Shown: positions 60,641 to 64,000 of the stretch, one piece after another
Layout: each line of letters begins with the position of its first letter
How positions within the stretch are numbered: the first letter of the stretch is position 1
NCBI RefSeq assembly: GCF_900116715.1
Contig: NZ_FPBM01000002.1
Span: 536,589-600,588, forward strand
DNA from: Polaromonas sp. YR568
GTDB taxonomy: Bacteria > Pseudomonadota > Gammaproteobacteria > Burkholderiales > Burkholderiaceae_C
Direction of reading: 5' to 3'
DNA: 64,000 nucleotides
The notes under the pieces: model-generated
What the model saw: the letters and a program-made list of their open reading frames with translations, nothing else
Told to the model about the DNA's origin: nothing
Database searches by the model: none
Made by a program: the position numbers and the translations under genes

Positions 60641-62782
60641 ATGGGATTTGCCCAGTGGCTAGGCCAGGCCGCCATGAAACCCTTTGCCCGTGCCCTGCCC
60701 GCCATGGGCGACACCGAACGGGCCGCACTGGAAGCCGGCACCGTCGGGTTTGAAGGCCGGTTGTTCTCGGGAACGCCCGATTTTGATGCGCTGCTGGCTG
60801 CCGGCCCCAATGTGCTCACCGCCAGGGAACAGGCCTTCCTGGACAACGAAGTCCGCGCGCTGTGCGCCCTGCTGGATGATTTCGCCATCGACCAGGCCGG
60901 CGACTTGCCGGCCGAAGTCTGGACTTTCATGCGCGACAAACGCTTCTTCGGCATGATCATCCCCGAGGAATGGGGCGGCCTGGGCTTCAGCCACTACGCC
61001 CACGCCACCGTGGTGACGCGCATCGCCACCCTCAACATTTCAGCCGCCGTGACCGTGATGGTGCCCAACTCCCTGGGCCCGGCCGAACTGCTGCTGCGCT
61101 ACGGCACCACCGTGCAAAAGCAGCACTACCTGCCCCGCCTGGCCGACGGCCGCGACCTGCCCTGCTTCGGCCTGACTTCGCCCTACGCAGGCTCCGACGC
61201 CGCCTCCATCCCCGACCGGGGCGTTCTCACCGAGCGGGAAATTGATGGCGTCATGGTGCGCGGCTTCAGCGTCAATTTCTCCAAGCGCTACATCACGCTG
61301 GCGCCTGTCGCCACTGTCGTCGGCCTGGCCTTTAACGCGATCGACGAAACTCTGCCGGAAGGCCAGCGCAACCTGGGCATCACCTGCGCGCTGATCCCGG
61401 TGCCGCAGCCCGGCATGCAGATCGGCCGGCGGCACCGTCCCATGGACGCCGCCTTCATGAACGGCCCCATCGAAGGCCGCGAAGTCTTTATCCCCATGGA
61501 ATGGATCATCGGCGGCGAGCAGCAAGTCGGCCAGGGCTGGCGCATGCTGATGGAATGCCTGGCGGCCGGGCGCGCCATCTCCTTGCCGGCGCTGGGCTCG
61601 GCCATGCAGCAAACAGCCCTTTTTGTCGCCAACGGCTACGGCCAGGTGCGCGAGCAGTTCGGCCTGCCAATTGGCCGCTTTGACGCGATCGCCGGCGTAA
61701 TTGCGGAAATGGCGTGCGAGCTTTACGCAACCGACGCCGCCCGCCGCTACACCGCGGCCGTGCTCGACAAAGGTGAGCAGCCCAGCGTGGCCAGCGCCAT
61801 CCTGAAAGTGCATCTCACGGAAGCCGGCCGGCGGGCCGTTAACCACGGCATGGACATCCTGGGCGGCAAGGGCATCATCCAGGGCCCGTCCAACCTGCTG
61901 TCGGTGGCCTACCGCGGCGCGCCCATCGCCATCACGGTGGAAGGCGCCAACATCCTCACCCGCTCATTGATTATTTTTGGCCAGGGCGCCGTGCGCTGCC
62001 ACCCTTATGTGATGAAGGAAATGGAGGCAGTGCGTGACAACAATGCGGAGGCACTGGGCGAAGCGCTGATGGGCCACGGCGGCCACGTACTGCGCAATTT
62101 CTGGCACAGCATTGCCGGCGCGCCGCTGCAAGGCACGCCGCCCGCGGGGCTCGAAAAAGAAGCCCGGCTGATCGCCCGCCTGAGCAGCCAGTACGCGCTG
62201 ACCTGCGACCTGGCCATGGGCCTTCTGGGCGGGAAACTCAAGCGCATGGAGCTACTCTCGGCCCGGCTCGGCGACGTGCTGGCCCACCTTTACATGGCCA
62301 GTGCCAGCCTGTGGCGTTACGCCTACGAAAAGGATGCGGACATGCTGCCGGTTGCGCGCGCCGCGATTCGCATGCAGCTCGACCAGGCCGGCGATGCGCT
62401 GGAGGCGCTTTACGCCAACTTCCCGTCACCGCTCAGGCGTGTAGTGGGCGCGATGGTGCTCAACCGCAGCACGCGCCTGGCGCCGCTTCGCGATGTTCAG
62501 TTGCTCGAACTTGCCAAGCTGCTACGAACCAGCCCCGCTGTGGCGAAGCGCCTGTGCCCGGACCTGGCCACACCCACCAGCGGCGGGCTGCGCAACCTGA
62601 TGGATGCGCTGGATCTGGCGGCGCAGTTGGGCGAAGACACCGTGACACTCAACAAAGCCGTGCGCAGCAACCAGTCGATGGAACGCGCCGCGCAGGCCTC
62701 AAGCCGGCCCGAACTGGCGCTGGCCTACCTGCGCGCCGCCGACAAGGTGATCCAGGTCGACGACTTTCCTAGCCAGGAATAG
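60641..62782 (+). CDS. fadE: Acyl-CoA dehydrogenase, FadE-type
   Basis: 713-residue flavoprotein that starts fatty-acid beta-oxidation. ACAD core at about 100-480 (IIPEEWGGLGFSHYAHATVV; GLTSPYAGSDAAS for FAD/substrate; GGKGIIQGPSN), followed by the DUF1974 C-terminal region of about 220 residues (KLKRMELLSARLGDVLAHLYMAS) that distinguishes FadE from short ACADs. Somewhat shorter than E. coli FadE (814), lacking its N-terminal membrane segments. Start ATG 60641 after AGGAG. Fits with aceA and PHA genes in acetyl-CoA use. Confidence 0.92.
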   Translation: MGFAQWLGQAAMKPFARALPAMGDTERAALEAGTVGFEGRLFSGTPDFDALLAAGPNVLTAREQAFLDNEVRALCALLDDFAIDQAGDLPAEVWTFMRDKRFFGMIIPEEWGGLGFSHYAHATVVTRIATLNISAAVTVMVPNSLGPAELLLRYGTTVQKQHYLPRLADGRDLPCFGLTSPYAGSDAASIPDRGVLTEREIDGVMVRGFSVNFSKRYITLAPVATVVGLAFNAIDETLPEGQRNLGITCALIPVPQPGMQIGRRHRPMDAAFMNGPIEGREVFIPMEWIIGGEQQVGQGWRMLMECLAAGRAISLPALGSAMQQTALFVANGYGQVREQFGLPIGRFDAIAGVIAEMACELYATDAARRYTAAVLDKGEQPSVASAILKVHLTEAGRRAVNHGMDILGGKGIIQGPSNLLSVAYRGAPIAITVEGANILTRSLIIFGQGAVRCHPYVMKEMEAVRDNNAEALGEALMGHGGHVLRNFWHSIAGAPLQGTPPAGLEKEARLIARLSSQYALTCDLAMGLLGGKLKRMELLSARLGDVLAHLYMASASLWRYAYEKDADMLPVARAAIRMQLDQAGDALEALYANFPSPLRRVVGAMVLNRSTRLAPLRDVQLLELAKLLRTSPAVAKRLCPDLATPTSGGLRNLMDALDLAAQLGEDTVTLNKAVRSNQSMERAAQASSRPELALAYLRAADKVIQVDDFPSQE

Positions 62783-63401
62783 CCACGCCCGGTGACCGGC
62801 CGCTGCACGAAGCGAAGCCAAGCCATGTGTGCGGGTTGCCCTCCCAGCACCAGCCGAGCTTGGGCTGCTTGCCGCTGAGCCAGAGCGCCGGCACCCGCTT
62901 GTCGTCACCGCGTGAGCCCAGCATCATGAAGCAGTGATTGGGCTGAAGGAACTCCGGGTACTGCGTCAGCAAGGCCACGCCCTCTTCGATCGTGAGCGGC
63001 ATTCTGCCTTCGGCGGCGATCCGGGCCCGCGCGTCCTTTGGCACTGCATTGAGGGAGCTGTTGCCCCGGTCGACATCGAGCAGCAAATAGGCGTGCCCTG
63101 ACGGAATCGCCAGGGACGGGGCCGGCCGGAAGAAATCGGGCTTGCGGGGAAAGAGCCGCTCAATCGCCGCCCGGCCGTCACGCACGACCAGCGGCAAGGT
63201 CTTGGCTACCGGCGCAGCCGCGCAATTCACGACCAGCACATAAGCAACCGTCCCTTCTGCCACGTCCAGCCCCGGCGCCTCGGCAGAAACATGGGCACGC
63301 AAACCATCAAGGTGTTCGCGGAATTCTCCTGCTGAGCAACCGAGCATCGCCGGATACCCGAGCGCCACCAGGCGATCAAGCTGTTCTTCGAAAGCTTTCA
63401 A
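62769..63401 (-). CDS. DUF5701-like hypothetical protein
   Basis: 210 residues from TTG 63401, which has AAGGA 7 bases upstream; an ATG at 63440 has no ribosome site. Features: EEQLDRLVALGYPAMLG near the start, FLQPNHCFMMLGSRGDDKRVPALWLS and PKLGWCWEGNPHTWLGFASC at the end, which recall the DUF5701 family. No signal peptide or membrane helix. Its end overlaps fadE by 14 bases, convergent. Divergent from a TetR regulator, its probable controller. Function unknown. Confidence 0.7.
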   Translation of the reverse strand: MKAFEEQLDRLVALGYPAMLGCSAGEFREHLDGLRAHVSAEAPGLDVAEGTVAYVLVVNCAAAPVAKTLPLVVRDGRAAIERLFPRKPDFFRPAPSLAIPSGHAYLLLDVDRGNSSLNAVPKDARARIAAEGRMPLTIEEGVALLTQYPEFLQPNHCFMMLGSRGDDKRVPALWLSGKQPKLGWCWEGNPHTWLGFASCSGRSPGVAIPG

Positions 63402-63478
63402 TGGATTCCTTTTTTGTTTACAACGTACGCCATTGTGCATAATATCGACACCCAATGTCAAATGAAGGAGCGAACAAG

Positions 63479-64000
63479 GTGCCATCCAGATTCACGGGTC
63501 GTGGCGATCCGCAGACCACGCTCACGCTGTTGTGGGACCTGCCCCGCAGCACCAAACCCGGGCGCAGGCCCGGCCTCACGCCGTCGCTCATAGGCGCCCA
63601 GGCCATGGCGCTGGCCGATGCCTCCGGCCTGGAGGCCCTGACCATGCGCACGCTGGGTGAGCGGCTAGGCGTGTCCGCCATGTCGCTCTACCGCTATGTG
63701 CCCGGCAAACCGGAGCTGCTGGACCTCATCGTTGAACTCGCCTATGCCGAGCTGCCCGAAACATTGCCGGACGCCGGCTGGGAGACACGCCTTCAGTGCG
63801 TGGCGCGCGATGCCTGGGCGCTGTACCAGCGCCACCCCTGGATGCTGGAGGTATCAACCTACCGCGCTTCGCTGGGGCCGCACTCGATCCGCAAATACGA
63901 GCGCGAACTGAGCGCGGTGGCCGATGCGGGCCTTGGCGATCTCGATATGGACCTGGTGGTTGCGGCCGTGTCCGACTTTGTGCGCGGCGCCGCGAGGAAC
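63479..64000 (+). CDS. TetR-family transcriptional regulator (3' end cut by window edge)
   Basis: 174 residues seen before the right edge. A 33-residue N-extension (RSTKPGRRPGLTPSLIGAQ) leads to the TetR HTH: AMALADASGLEALTMRTLGERLGVSAMSLYRYVPGKPELL. The C-part begins as TetR_C_1. GTG 63479 after AAGGAG is the favoured start; ATG 63455 lacks a site. Divergent from the DUF5701-like gene, with an imperfect ACAACG/CATTGT inverted repeat in the gap. Confidence 0.88.
   Translation, partial: MPSRFTGRGDPQTTLTLLWDLPRSTKPGRRPGLTPSLIGAQAMALADASGLEALTMRTLGERLGVSAMSLYRYVPGKPELLDLIVELAYAELPETLPDAGWETRLQCVARDAWALYQRHPWMLEVSTYRASLGPHSIRKYERELSAVADAGLGDLDMDLVVAAVSDFVRGAARN

Overview
The window looks like chromosomal DNA of a Comamonadaceae betaproteobacterium (Polaromonas / Variovorax / Rhodoferax type). 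It is GC-rich, carries two Bug-type solute receptors, a phaC-phaA-phaB polyhydroxyalkanoate operon, a gentisate pathway with a Bug receptor, and the core block thrS-infC-rpmI-rplT-pheS-pheT-ihfA-merR-tRNA-Pro. No phage, insertion sequence, plasmid gene or CRISPR array was seen. Genus is inferred from gene content only.

Layout. 1-7.4 kb: dusA (cut by the left edge), an M14 peptidase-like lipoprotein, two inverted copies of a dispersed repeat, a hypothetical gene, a cupin_5 protein, a glutathione transferase, a DsbA-fold isomerase and a YbaL-type antiporter. 7.6-11.9 kb: the PHA operon on the minus strand, divergent from a small membrane protein. 11.9-16.9 kb: a LysR regulator (apparently with a non-canonical start) divergent from an operon of a 2-pyrone-4,6-dicarboxylate-lactonase-like hydrolase, an SDR dehydrogenase, a Bug receptor, a carboxymuconolactone-decarboxylase-like protein and a small EthD-like protein. 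16.9-23.9 kb: pgeF, a zeta-class GST isomerase, a CurA-like reductase, a secreted DUF1566 protein, a LysR/MFS pair and an SGNH esterase.

23.9-28.3 kb is the most unusual part: a GntR regulator divergent from a Rieske oxygenase, a glutamine-synthetase-like ligase, a [2Fe-2S] ferredoxin and an ABM-fold protein. The pairing recalls aniline dioxygenase chemistry (amine first gamma-glutamylated, then oxygenated), but no glutaminase-like or reductase gene is present. 28.4-37.7 kb: a MarR regulator with a clear palindromic operator, then a 3-hydroxybenzoate 6-hydroxylase, a Bug receptor, an FAD oxidoreductase of unknown role, gentisate dioxygenase and fumarylpyruvate hydrolase, followed by a TRAP transporter. 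Together they would convert 3-hydroxybenzoate to pyruvate and fumarate, except that the maleylpyruvate isomerase step is missing locally; the zeta GST near 18 kb could fill it.

37.9-44 kb: a metallo-beta-lactamase-fold protein, a NUDIX hydrolase, rdgC, and a class II aldolase + HAD pair divergent from LysR, then an Asp/Glu racemase-family gene. 44-52.9 kb: the translation block, with infC starting at ATC and structured spacers. 53-64 kb: isocitrate lyase with two phased palindromes upstream, a gamma-glutamylcyclotransferase-like gene, an EamA transporter, potFGHI, a FadE-type acyl-CoA dehydrogenase, a DUF5701-like protein and a TetR regulator cut by the right edge.

Two repeat families are scattered through the window: a ~100 bp GC-rich element with a GGCAAAGCC core (three copies), and a short element built on GCTAT-spacer-ATAGC, some copies of which lie inside coding sequences.
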